From Stenotrophomonas cyclobalanopsidis (GTDB lineage Bacteria > Pseudomonadota > Gammaproteobacteria > Xanthomonadales > Xanthomonadaceae): a stretch of 34,048 bases of DNA. Both the position numbers and the translations under genes were made by a program. This document shows positions 23,509 through 31,964 of the stretch, piece by piece (the stretch's first letter is position 1; every line of letters starts with the position of its first letter). Where the stretch lies: positions 1 to 34,048 of the forward strand of contig NZ_VYKI01000011.1 in assembly GCF_008710035.1 (NCBI RefSeq), in the 5' to 3' direction. A model generated the notes under the pieces. That model did no database searches, was not told the origin of the DNA, and saw only the letters and a list, made by a program, of their open reading frames with translations.

Positions 23509-24936
23509 TCAGGCCTCGTAGGCCGATTCGCCGTGCGAGGTGACATCCAGGCCGGTACGTTCGGCCTCCTCGGTCACGCGCAGGCCAACCACCACCTTCA
23601 CCAGCAGCAGGATGGCCGCGGTGACCACCGCCGACCAGACCACGGTGAGGCCGACGCTGACCACCTGCACCCACACCTGGTGGCCGATATCCAGATCGGC
23701 CTTGGTGCCGCCCAGCGACTGCGCGCTGAACACACCGGTGAGGATGGCTCCGACGATGCCGCCGACGCCGTGCACACCGAACACGTCGGCAGTGTCGTCC
23801 ACCTTCAGCAGGCGCTTCAGGCCGGTGACGCCCCACACGCAGACCACGCCGGCGACCAGGCCGATGACGATGGCGCCCAGCGGGCCCACGGTTCCGCAGG
23901 CCGGAGTGATGCCGACCAGGCCGGCCACCGCACCCGACGCTGCGCCCAGTGCCGACGGCTTGCCCTTGGTGATCGCTTCGGTGAGTGTCCAGCCCAGCAC
24001 CGCCGCCGCAGTGGCCAGCACGGTGTTGAGGAAGGCCAGCGAAGCGACGGTGTCGGCGGCAGCGGCCGAGCCGGCGTTGAAGCCGAACCAGCCCACCCAC
24101 AGCAGCATCGCGCCGATGTAGGTGAACGGCACGTTGTGCGGCTTCAGCGCGGTCTGGCCATAGCCCAGGCGCTTGCCGAGGAACCAGGCGCCGACCAGGC
24201 CGGCCACGCCCGCGTTGATGTGCACCACGGTGCCACCGGCGAAATCGATCGCGCCCATTTCACCGAGGTAACCACCACCCCAGACGATGTGTGCCATCGG
24301 AATGTAGCTGAGGGTGAACCACAGCGCCGAGAACAGCAGCACCGCGCGGAACTTGATGCGTTCGGCGAAGGCGCCGACGATCAGTGCGGTGGTGATGCCG
24401 GCGAAGGTCGACTGGAAGGCGACGAACAGATAATCCGGCAGGCCCTTGATGGGCGTGTTGCCGACCGAATCAGGAGTGAAGCCCTTCAGGAAGGCGAACT
24501 CGGTGAATGAACCGAAGAACGGATTGCCGGCGCTGAACACCGCGCTGTAGCCGTAGGACACCCACAGCAGCAGCACCAGCGAGAACACCACCAGGATCTG
24601 GCTGAGCACCGACAGCACGTTCTTCGAACGCACCAGACCGCCGTAGAACAGGGCCAGGCCGGGCACCACCATCAGCAGCACCAGCAGGGTGGAGGTGAGC
24701 ATCCAGGCCACGTCCCCATGGTCGAAGGCGGGGGCGGCGGCTTCAGCGGCGGCGGGCGCGGCGGCAACCGGAGCCTGCAGCGGCTCGACCGCGACGGTTT
24801 CGCTGGGCAGCGGTGAAACCTCGGCCTGGGCGTGGGCAGTGCCCGGCCACGCACCGGCGGCGAGCGCGCTGAGCAGCATCAACAGGCACACGAGATGGAA
24901 CCGGGCTTGCCACCCGGTGAGAAGGCGCATCTTCAT
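23509..24936 (-). CDS. amtB: Ammonium transporter AmtB
   Basis: A 475-residue inner-membrane ammonium channel, trimeric in the family. A signal peptide (to about residue 36) is followed by an Ala/Pro/Glu-rich periplasmic stretch (about 38-70) before HGDVAWMLTS. Eleven helices follow. The twin histidines are in GTVVHINAGVAGLVGAW and GVHGVGGIVGAIL. The GlnK-binding cytoplasmic end is short and polar. It lies 21 bp after glnK and forms the usual glnK-amtB operon, where GlnK gates the channel when nitrogen is sufficient. The Ala-rich linker after the signal is longer than in E. coli. Confidence 0.96.
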   Translation of the reverse strand: MKMRLLTGWQARFHLVCLLMLLSALAAGAWPGTAHAQAEVSPLPSETVAVEPLQAPVAAAPAAAEAAAPAFDHGDVAWMLTSTLLVLLMVVPGLALFYGGLVRSKNVLSVLSQILVVFSLVLLLWVSYGYSAVFSAGNPFFGSFTEFAFLKGFTPDSVGNTPIKGLPDYLFVAFQSTFAGITTALIVGAFAERIKFRAVLLFSALWFTLSYIPMAHIVWGGGYLGEMGAIDFAGGTVVHINAGVAGLVGAWFLGKRLGYGQTALKPHNVPFTYIGAMLLWVGWFGFNAGSAAAADTVASLAFLNTVLATAAAVLGWTLTEAITKGKPSALGAASGAVAGLVGITPACGTVGPLGAIVIGLVAGVVCVWGVTGLKRLLKVDDTADVFGVHGVGGIVGAILTGVFSAQSLGGTKADLDIGHQVWVQVVSVGLTVVWSAVVTAAILLLVKVVVGLRVTEEAERTGLDVTSHGESAYEA

Positions 24937-24957
24937 TGGGGGAGTCTCCGGAAGGGG

Positions 24958-25644
<687 letters not shown>

Positions 25645-27054
25645 TCAGCTGGCGTAGTACAGCTGGTATTCCAGCGGGTGGGTCGCCGCGCGGAACTTGG
25701 TCACTTCCTGCATCTTCAGCGCGATGTAGCCGTCGATGAAGTCATCGCTCATCACGCCGCCGGCCTTGAGGAACTCGCGGTCCTTGTCCAGCGCTTCCAG
25801 GGCCTGGTCCAGCGAGGAGCAGACCTGCGGGATCAGCTTCTCTTCTTCCGGCGGCAGGTCGTACAGATCCTTGTCGCTCGGTGCGCCCGGGTCGATCTGG
25901 TTCTTGATGCCGTCCAGGCCGGCCATCATCAGCGCGGTGAAGGTCAGGTAGCCCGACTGGATCGGATCGGGGAAGCGCATTTCGATGCGGCGTGCCTTCG
26001 GGTTGGACACCCACGGAATGCGGCACGAGGCCGAACGGTTGCGGGCCGAGTAGGCCAGCATCACCGGGGCTTCGAAGCCCGGCACCAGGCGCTTGTAGCT
26101 GTTGGTGCCCGAGTTGGCGAAGGCGTTGATGGCCTTGGCGTGCTTGAAGATGCCGCCGATGTACCACAGCGCCAGCTGGCTCAGGCCGCCGTAGCCGTCA
26201 CCGGAGAACAGGTTGGTGCCGCCCTTGGACAGCGACTGGTGCACGTGCATGCCGCTGCCGTTGTCGCCGACGATCGGCTTGGGCATGAAGGTGACGGTCT
26301 TGCCGTTGCGGTGCGCCACGTTCTTGATGACGTACTTCATGCGCAGCAGTTCGTCGGCCTTCTGCACCAGGGTGCTGAACTTGGTGCCGATCTCGCACTG
26401 GCCGGCGGTGGCCACTTCGTGGTGCTGCACTTCCACTTCGATGCCGACCTGTTCCAGCGTCTTGCACATTTCAGCGCGCAGGTCGTGCAGGGTGTCGGTC
26501 GGCGGAACGGGGAAGTAACCCCCCTTCACGCCCGGACGGTAGCCGCTGTTGGCGCCGTCGTACTTGGCGCCGCTGTTCCAGGCGGCTTCTTCCGAATCGA
26601 CCTTGAAGAAGGTGTTGCCCATTTCATTGGCGAAACGGACCGAATCGAAGATGAAGAATTCCGGCTCCGGGCCGAAGAACGCGGTTTCGGCGATGCCGGA
26701 GGACTTCAGGTAGGCCTCGGCGCGCTTGGCGATGCCGCGCGGGCAGCGGCCGTACGGCTGCATGGTGGCCGGGTCGAGGATGTCGCAGCTGATGACGATG
26801 GTCGGATCGGCGTAGAAGGGATCGACATAGGCGCTGGCCGGGTCCGGCAGCAGGACCATGTCCGATTCGTTGATGCCCTTCCAGCCGGCGATGGAGCTGC
26901 CGTCGAACATCTTGCCTTCTTCAAACAGCGACGGTTCGATGATGCTGACCGGGAAGGTGACGTGCTGCTCGACGCCACGCATATCCACGAAACGCAGATC
27001 GACGAACTCGATCTGGTTGTCCTTGATCAGCTTCTCAACGTTTTCCACGGACAT
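25645..27054 (-). CDS. glnA: Glutamine synthetase, type I
   Basis: A 469-residue dodecameric enzyme that makes glutamine from glutamate, ATP and ammonia. It begins [27 protein letters not shown] and contains the active-site segments [32 protein letters not shown] and [11 protein letters not shown]. The adenylylation tyrosine is in [11 protein letters not shown] near residue 397, so GlnE-type regulation is expected. The start at 27054 has GAGG upstream and lies 30 bases from the predicted sigma-54 transcription start. The same strand then has glnK-amtB 348 bp downstream, without shared operon signals. Confidence 0.98.
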   Translation of the reverse strand: MSVENVEKLIKDNQIEFVDLRFVDMRGVEQHVTFPVSIIEPSLFEEGKMFDGSSIAGWKGINESDMVLLPDPASAYVDPFYADPTIVISCDILDPATMQPYGRCPRGIAKRAEAYLKSSGIAETAFFGPEPEFFIFDSVRFANEMGNTFFKVDSEEAAWNSGAKYDGANSGYRPGVKGGYFPVPPTDTLHDLRAEMCKTLEQVGIEVEVQHHEVATAGQCEIGTKFSTLVQKADELLRMKYVIKNVAHRNGKTVTFMPKPIVGDNGSGMHVHQSLSKGGTNLFSGDGYGGLSQLALWYIGGIFKHAKAINAFANSGTNSYKRLVPGFEAPVMLAYSARNRSASCRIPWVSNPKARRIEMRFPDPIQSGYLTFTALMMAGLDGIKNQIDPGAPSDKDLYDLPPEEEKLIPQVCSSLDQALEALDKDREFLKAGGVMSDDFIDGYIALKMQEVTKFRAATHPLEYQLYYAS

Positions 27055-27094
27055 CGGTACGACCTCGGATGGGGATGAATGCCTGATGAGGTAC

Positions 27095-27110
27095 AGCAAT
27101 GACCGTGCCA
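27095..27110 (-). promoter_or_regulatory. Sigma-54 promoter of glnA
   Basis: Minus strand TGGCACGGTCATTGCT fits the sigma-54 consensus TGGCACG-N4-TTGC(A/T) at every position. The GG and GC elements are ten bases apart. The predicted start is near 27084, giving a 30-nt leader. It pairs with the NtrC palindromes about 98 and 127 bp upstream, as at enteric glnAp2. Confidence 0.93.
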
Positions 27111-27173
27111 ACTTTTATGTGCATGCAAGTCGTTGATTTCAAAAGCAGCGCCCTGGCGCGGTGCACGGCGGTG

Positions 27174-27190
27174 CGCACCAAAGGGGTGCA
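27174..27190 (-). promoter_or_regulatory. NtrC enhancer site 1 upstream of glnA
   Basis: CGCACC-AAAGG-GGTGCA, a 17-bp palindrome with both half-sites and a five-base spacer, one base off TGCACC-N5-GGTGCA. The centre is about 98 bp upstream of the predicted glnA start. It is 29 bp from site 2, near three helical turns. Confidence 0.82.
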
Positions 27191-27202
27191 TGGACACCCC
27201 GC

Positions 27203-27219
27203 CGCACCCGATTGGTGCG
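27203..27219 (-). promoter_or_regulatory. NtrC enhancer site 2 upstream of glnA
   Basis: CGCACC-CGATT-GGTGCG, a symmetrical variant of the NtrC site with a change in the outermost base of each arm. The centre is about 127 bp upstream of the predicted glnA start and 66 bp upstream of the uppP start codon on the other strand. Confidence 0.78.
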
Positions 27220-27276
27220 GCAGGGATCGTCTATCCTCTCGACCTTCTTCTTCTGCTTCCCACGCCTACGTCCTCC

Positions 27277-28071
27277 ATGTCCGATCTGCTCTCCGCCCTG
27301 TTGCTGGGCATCCTTGAAGGCCTCACCGAATTCCTGCCGATCTCCAGCACCGGCCACCTGCTGATTGCCCAGCACTGGCTGGGCGCGCGTTCGGACTTCT
27401 TCAACATCATCATCCAGGCCGGCGCGATCCTGGCTGTGCTGCTGGTGTTCCGCCAGCGCCTGCTGCAGCTGGCCACCGGCTTCGGCCAGCGCGATAACCG
27501 CGAGTATGTGTTCAAGCTGGGCGCTGCCTTCCTGGTAACCGCCGTGGTCGGCCTGGTGGTGCGCAAGGCCGGCTGGTCGCTGCCGGAAACCGTGGGCCCC
27601 GTGGCCTGGGCGCTGATCATCGGCGGCGTCTGGATGCTGCTGGTGGAGGCCTATACCGCACGACTGCCCGATCGTGACCAGGTGACCTGGACGGTGGCCA
27701 TCGGCGTGGGCCTGGCGCAGGTGGTGGCCGGCGTGTTCCCCGGCACCTCGCGTTCGGCCTCGGCGATTTTCCTGGCCATGCTGTTGGGCCTGAGCCGCCG
27801 CGCGGCCGCCGCCGAGTTCGTGTTCCTGCTGGGCATTCCCACCATGTTCGCCGCCAGCGCCTACACCTTCCTGGAACTGGCCAAGCAAGGAAACCTGGCC
27901 AGCGAGAACTGGAGCGACGTCGGCGTGGCCTTCGTTGCCGCCGCCATCACCGGCTTCGTCGTAGTGAAGTGGCTGATGGGCTACATCAAGTCGCACACGT
28001 TCACCGCGTTTGCCGTCTACCGCATCGCCCTCGGCGCTGCATTGCTGCTATGGCTGCCTGCCGGCAGCTGA
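27277..28071 (+). CDS. uppP: Undecaprenyl-diphosphatase UppP (BacA)
   Basis: A 264-residue inner-membrane phosphatase that dephosphorylates undecaprenyl pyrophosphate to recycle the lipid carrier for peptidoglycan; overproduction gives bacitracin resistance in relatives. The signature GLTEFLPISSTGHLL (Glu14 and Glu18) and the second motif GVFPGTSRSASAIF are intact, in a mainly hydrophobic protein. The start at 27277 (MSDLLSALLLGILEG) fits the family; the frame is open upstream to 27133 but that part is not UppP-like. It is divergent from glnA, and the glnA enhancers lie in its upstream region. Confidence 0.95.
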   Translation: MSDLLSALLLGILEGLTEFLPISSTGHLLIAQHWLGARSDFFNIIIQAGAILAVLLVFRQRLLQLATGFGQRDNREYVFKLGAAFLVTAVVGLVVRKAGWSLPETVGPVAWALIIGGVWMLLVEAYTARLPDRDQVTWTVAIGVGLAQVVAGVFPGTSRSASAIFLAMLLGLSRRAAAAEFVFLLGIPTMFAASAYTFLELAKQGNLASENWSDVGVAFVAAAITGFVVVKWLMGYIKSHTFTAFAVYRIALGAALLLWLPAGS

Positions 28072-28145
28072 ACAACGCCAGGACGGGGCGACCCCATTCC
28101 CGGTCCGGACCCGTTTTTCCAGGTTCTTCAAGGAGACTCACCACC

Positions 28146-28970
28146 ATGAACCGCATGCTCACCCTGCTCCTCCCGCTGGCCCTGCTGGCCGCCTGCAGCC
28201 AGACCCCGGCCCCCGCCGGCCCCGGCGGCGACGACGTGGCCCCGGCCGCGACCAAGGCGGCGGACCAGCAGACGCTGGCGCACCTAAATGCGCAGCGCCT
28301 GCAGAGCCAGCACTGGTTGCTGAAGCAGGCCACCGCGGCCGACGGCACGCGCATCGATGCGCTGTTCGCCCGCGATGACAAGCCGGTCACCCTGGACTTC
28401 GCCGATGGCCGCCTGTCGGTGAGCAACACCTGCAACCGCCTCGGCGGGGGTTACACACTCGATAACGGCACGTTGAAGGTGGGCGCGATGGCGTCGACGA
28501 TGATGGCCTGCACCGACAAGGCGCTGATGGCGCTGGACGAAGCGGTGTCCAGCCGCCTGCAGGGCGAGCTGAAGGCCGCGCAGGATGCCGACGGCACGCT
28601 GACCCTGACCACCGGCAAGGGCGAGGTGCTGGTGTTCGCACCGGAACCGACCGCCGAAACCCGCTTCGGCGGCCCGGGCGAAACCATGTTCCTGGAAGTG
28701 GCCGCGAAGACCCAGAAGTGCTCGCACCCGCTGATTCCCGACTACCAGTGCCTGCAGGTGCGTGAGGTGAAGTTCGACGACAAGGGCCTGAAGCAGGGCG
28801 AGCCCGGCAAGTTCGAGAACTTCTACGGCAGCATCGAGGGCTACACCCACGAAGACGGCGTGCGCAACGTGGTGCGCGTGAAGCGCTTCGCGGTGAAGAA
28901 CCCGCCGGCCGATGCGCCGTCGCAGGCGTACGTGCTGGACATGGTGGTCGAGTCGGCGACCGAGCGGTAA
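28146..28970 (+). CDS. Lipoprotein with META and DUF4377 domains
   Basis: A 274-residue lipoprotein. The signal MNRMLTLLLPLALLAAC gives lipobox LAAC at about Cys17. After a Pro/Gly/Ala linker come a META-type domain (about 45-165, HWLLKQATAADG, LDFADGRLSVSNTCNRLGGGYTLDNGTLKVG, STMMACTDKALMALDEAV), as in HslJ, and a DUF4377-like domain (about 175-268, FLEVAAKTQKC, YQCLQVREVKFDD, FENFYGSIEGYTHEDGVRNVVRVKR). It is probably anchored at the outer membrane. The function of either domain is unknown; META proteins have been linked to stress and heat-shock regulons. AAGGAG precedes the ATG by about 9 bases. The gap from uppP is 74 bp. Confidence 0.87.
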   Translation: MNRMLTLLLPLALLAACSQTPAPAGPGGDDVAPAATKAADQQTLAHLNAQRLQSQHWLLKQATAADGTRIDALFARDDKPVTLDFADGRLSVSNTCNRLGGGYTLDNGTLKVGAMASTMMACTDKALMALDEAVSSRLQGELKAAQDADGTLTLTTGKGEVLVFAPEPTAETRFGGPGETMFLEVAAKTQKCSHPLIPDYQCLQVREVKFDDKGLKQGEPGKFENFYGSIEGYTHEDGVRNVVRVKRFAVKNPPADAPSQAYVLDMVVESATER

Positions 28971-28978
28971 GGCCGACG

Positions 28979-29098
28979 GCAGAGCCGATGGTTGGTCGCT
29001 GGCTAATGGTAGAGCCGACTGTTAGTCGGCTGGCTGATGTAGAGCCGACTGTTAGTCGGCTGGCTGATGGTAGAGCCGACTGTTAGTCGGCTGGCTCT
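28979..29098. repeat. Tandem array of four SMAG units
   Basis: Units GTAGAGCCGACTGTTAGTCGGCTGGCTGATG begin at 29009, 29039 and 29070 with 30-31 bp spacing in the same orientation. A fourth, degenerate copy (CAGAGCCGATGGTTGGTCGCTGGCTAATG) precedes at about 28979. Each unit has the GTAG head and palindromic core. No unique spacers separate them, so this is not CRISPR. It begins right after the lipoprotein stop. Confidence 0.88.
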
Positions 29099-29113
29099 TG
29101 AAGTACGGAAAGC

Positions 29114-29167
29114 AGCCGAGCATGGCTCGGCTCTACAAATGGCGCAGTCGAGCAAGCTCGACTCTAC
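29114..29167. repeat. Two inverse SMAG elements
   Basis: AGCCGAGCATGGCTCGGCTCTAC (29114-29136) and AGTCGAGCAAGCTCGACTCTAC (29146-29167), with the GTAG head on the minus strand. They face the tandem array upstream, so all GTAG heads of the block point at each other. Confidence 0.85.
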
Positions 29168-29181
29168 AAATAGCAAAGAGC

Positions 29182-29204
29182 AACGCCGGCCAGCGGCCGG
29201 CGTT
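29182..29204 (-). terminator. Hairpin after the PEBP gene
   Basis: A perfect ten-base stem AACGCCGGCC / GGCCGGCGTT with a three-base loop, 12 bp beyond the stop of the PEBP gene. On the minus strand it is followed by GCTCTTTGCTATTTG, a weak U-rich stretch. It is probably the terminator of the four-gene minus-strand cluster. Confidence 0.6.
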
Positions 29205-29216
29205 GCCGGGTTGCCG

Positions 29217-29825
29217 TTACAGCGCGGGGTTCAGCGTGTAGGTGCCGTGCAGCGTGGCTTCGGCCAGCACGTGGCCGTGCATGGCGCGGTAGGCATCGGC
29301 GGCGGTGAAGCGCTGCGGCAGGTCCAGCGTCGCCACGTCCAGCGCGAACACGCGGAAGAAGTAGCGGTGCACGCGCTCGTCGTTGAACGGCGGGTACGGG
29401 CCGTCGTAGCCGAGGTAATCACCGGCCATGTCCGGGTTGCCGGCAAACCAGCCGGTGAAGTCGTTCACGCCCTGGCGGCTGCCCGCCGGGCCGGCCGGTG
29501 CTGGCTTGCCCTTGGCAACGAAACCATCGCTGCAGCTGCCGGCGGCGATCTCATGCACCGACGCCGGAATGTCGGCCATCACCCAGTGCACGAAATCGCA
29601 ACGCGGCTGGTCGCGCGGCACGGTCATGTCGCTACGGCCGACCGTGTCGGGCACGGTCGGCACGTCCGGATCCACGCACACCAGCAGGAACGCGCGGGTG
29701 CCATCGGGCACGCCGCTCCACGCCAGGTGCGGGTTGCGGTTCGCGGCGAAACCCGTGGCATCACCGGCCGCGAATTCGCGGTCGATCGGGGCGCCGGCGG
29801 TGATGCTGTTGCTGCTCAGCTGCAT
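29217..29825 (-). CDS. YbhB/YbcL-family PEBP protein
   Basis: A 202-residue protein of the phosphatidylethanolamine-binding (Raf kinase inhibitor-like) family, about as long as the larger YbhB members. Conserved parts are NPHLAWSGVPDGTRAFLLVCVDPDVP, the ligand loop DFVHWVMADIPAS, and GYDGPYPPFNDERVHRYFFRVFALD. No signal peptide is seen, so it is cytoplasmic. The bacterial ligand is unknown. AAGGAG lies upstream of the ATG. It starts 10 bp after the TPR-sulfotransferase stop, suggesting co-translation. Confidence 0.93.
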   Translation of the reverse strand: MQLSSNSITAGAPIDREFAAGDATGFAANRNPHLAWSGVPDGTRAFLLVCVDPDVPTVPDTVGRSDMTVPRDQPRCDFVHWVMADIPASVHEIAAGSCSDGFVAKGKPAPAGPAGSRQGVNDFTGWFAGNPDMAGDYLGYDGPYPPFNDERVHRYFFRVFALDVATLDLPQRFTAADAYRAMHGHVLAEATLHGTYTLNPAL

Positions 29826-29835
29826 GGGGGGCTCC

Positions 29836-31908
29836 TTACGCTTCGGGATAGCCCAGTCGCACCGCGACCGGGGTCAACAGATCGAACGCTGCACTCATCA
29901 CATCGGTGTAGCGGCGCCAGTGGCCGGCCGGGAAGCGCGGCGGGCCGATGCGCTCGGCCGGCGGGATCGAGGTGTTGAACAGCTCCTGCAGCATGCCGGC
30001 AACCACGCGCGGGTCATCTCCCACGTCGTCCATGCGCATCAGCATGTGCGGGTACAGGTCCTGCTCGTGCAGCGTCGCCACCTGGGCCATCGAACGCGCC
30101 AGCCACTCGGCCACCTCGGCCACATTGTTGACGGCGAACGGTGCCGGTGCGCCGTAGGCGATCCAGTCCAGCAGCATGTCGCGCGGATCGCGCAGCACCA
30201 CCAGCAGGCGGCCCTGCGGCAGGTGCGGGCGCAGCGACCACAGCAGGGCGTTGTCCCACCACAGCAGCCAGTCGATGACGGTGTCGTTCTGCACGCCGCG
30301 CTTGCGCAGCGTGTCACGCCAGCCGCTCACCAGGCCTTCCGGGCTGAGGTCACCGGAAGCGAGCTTCTGCAGGGTGAAGTAGTTCTGGAACGCGTCATCC
30401 GGCGGGGTCGGCGCGAAACGGTCGCTGCGCATCACCGGGCTCGCCCCGGCGAAGGTGACCGCCACGCGTTCAACGCCCGAACCCGGCGCGCCCCACAGGA
30501 AGATCGGTGCGGAGGCTGCGCTCTCAGCATCGACCTCCCCCAGATCGGGCCAGCTCGGCGGTGCCTTGGCCTGCGGCGGCAGCGGCAGGCGCTCGGCGTT
30601 CTGCTCGGCATGCAGCTCCAGCCAGGTGCGCAGCGCTTCGCGCGGCTGGCCGGCCTGGTCCTGCACCTCGCCCAGCCAGGTGCGCAGCTCGCGGCGACGG
30701 GACTCGGGCACCGCGTCGACCAGACCCTGCACATGGGCAACGGCGGCAGCCGGGTCACGCGCCAGCAGCGCGCCGACCAGGCGGGTCTCGCCACTGATGC
30801 GGCCCGGTTCCAGCGCGACGATGCGGGCCGCCAAGGCTTCCACGGCGTCGGCTTCGCCGGCCGCTTCATGCAGGCGCAGGCGGGCTTCCAGGGCCGGGAC
30901 GAAGTTGGGCATGGCCTCGATCCAGCGCTCAGCCACGGCAATCGCGCCCGGGCTGCCAAAGCCTTCCGGCGCCAGGCGTGCCAGCCACAGGTGCGGCAGC
31001 TGCGGATGCTCGGCCAGCACCTCGTCCAGGTCGGCGCGGGCTTCTTCCTCGCGGCCCAGGCGCTGCCAGCAGGCCAGCAGCAGCTCGACCACGCGGCGGT
31101 CGCCCGGGTTGGCCTTCAGCATCGGCCTCAGCTGCTCCAGCGCCTGCATCGGCTGGTCGGCCTGCAGGGCGATTTCGGCACCGAGGCGCTGCAGCGCCGG
31201 CGTATCCAGGCCCGGCACCTGCAGCGCCTGCTGCAGCTGCTGGTGGGCGGCCTCGACGTTGCCCTGGCGCAGCGCAAGCTGCACCACCAGGCCGTGCAGG
31301 CTGGTCATCTTCGGGTTGATGTCGAGCACGCGGCGGAAGGCCTGCTCGGCAAAGGCCAGCATGTCCTTGGCCTGGTAGGCCGACCCCAGGGCGTACAGCA
31401 CGCGCGGGTCGTTGGGCATCTGCCGGGCGGCGTCGGACAGCAGCTGCAGCGCGCGGTCGGCGTCATCGCGGTACAGGGCCACCATGCCCTGCAGCGCCAG
31501 CACTTCCGGATGCTCCGGCTGCAGCTTGGCGGCCAGCGTGGCCTGGCGTGCGGCGGTGTCGATGTCGTTGCGGCCAATCGCCAGATGGGCCTGCATCAGG
31601 TACGCCTCGAAGGCGTTGGGATTGAGGTCGGTGGTGCGCAGCAGCGCTTCGTCGGCGCCCTCGAACTGGTGCAGGGCCAGCAGCAGGCCGGCCTGCTGCA
31701 GGTGCAGCTGTGCATCGTCCGGGGCCAGCAGCAGCGCCTGCTGCAGGGGTTCCTGCGCGGCTTCGGGCTGGCCCTGCTGCTGCAGCGCAAGCGCCAGCCA
31801 GCGGTGGGCCTGGGCCTGGCCGGGTTCATCGTGCACCCACGCCTGTGCCAGCTGCACGGCCTGTGCGGTGTCGTTCTGGCGCAGGGCCTGGAGAATCTGG
31901 TCTTGCAT
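29836..31908 (-). CDS. TPR-repeat protein with C-terminal sulfotransferase domain
   Basis: A 690-residue fusion. TPR repeats fill about residues 1-390 (AHRWLALALQQQGQPEAAQEPLQQAL, ALYRDDADRALQLLSDAARQMPNDPRVLYALGSAY and others). A helical linker follows. The C-terminal 220 residues are sulfotransferase-like: a 5'-PAPS loop PIFLWGAPGSGVERV (about 467-482) and a 3'-phosphate site VLRDPRDMLLDW (about 567-578). The loop keeps the G-x-P-x-S-G pattern but lacks the usual Thr at the end, so activity is uncertain. The ATG at 31908 lacks a strong ribosome site; a TTG at 31929 is in frame. It could modify a surface glycan, lipid or protein; no target is visible nearby. Confidence 0.85.
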   Translation of the reverse strand: MQDQILQALRQNDTAQAVQLAQAWVHDEPGQAQAHRWLALALQQQGQPEAAQEPLQQALLLAPDDAQLHLQQAGLLLALHQFEGADEALLRTTDLNPNAFEAYLMQAHLAIGRNDIDTAARQATLAAKLQPEHPEVLALQGMVALYRDDADRALQLLSDAARQMPNDPRVLYALGSAYQAKDMLAFAEQAFRRVLDINPKMTSLHGLVVQLALRQGNVEAAHQQLQQALQVPGLDTPALQRLGAEIALQADQPMQALEQLRPMLKANPGDRRVVELLLACWQRLGREEEARADLDEVLAEHPQLPHLWLARLAPEGFGSPGAIAVAERWIEAMPNFVPALEARLRLHEAAGEADAVEALAARIVALEPGRISGETRLVGALLARDPAAAVAHVQGLVDAVPESRRRELRTWLGEVQDQAGQPREALRTWLELHAEQNAERLPLPPQAKAPPSWPDLGEVDAESAASAPIFLWGAPGSGVERVAVTFAGASPVMRSDRFAPTPPDDAFQNYFTLQKLASGDLSPEGLVSGWRDTLRKRGVQNDTVIDWLLWWDNALLWSLRPHLPQGRLLVVLRDPRDMLLDWIAYGAPAPFAVNNVAEVAEWLARSMAQVATLHEQDLYPHMLMRMDDVGDDPRVVAGMLQELFNTSIPPAERIGPPRFPAGHWRRYTDVMSAAFDLLTPVAVRLGYPEA

Positions 31909-31964
31909 GGCAGTCCGGTTCAATGGCAAACCCGCATTGTAGCGGGCTGCGCGCCGGCGCCGGT

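Noticed and set aside
28979..29098. CRISPR-like direct repeats
   Set aside because: The repeats abut each other with no unique spacers of even length, contain the GTAG REP core, and no cas genes are present.
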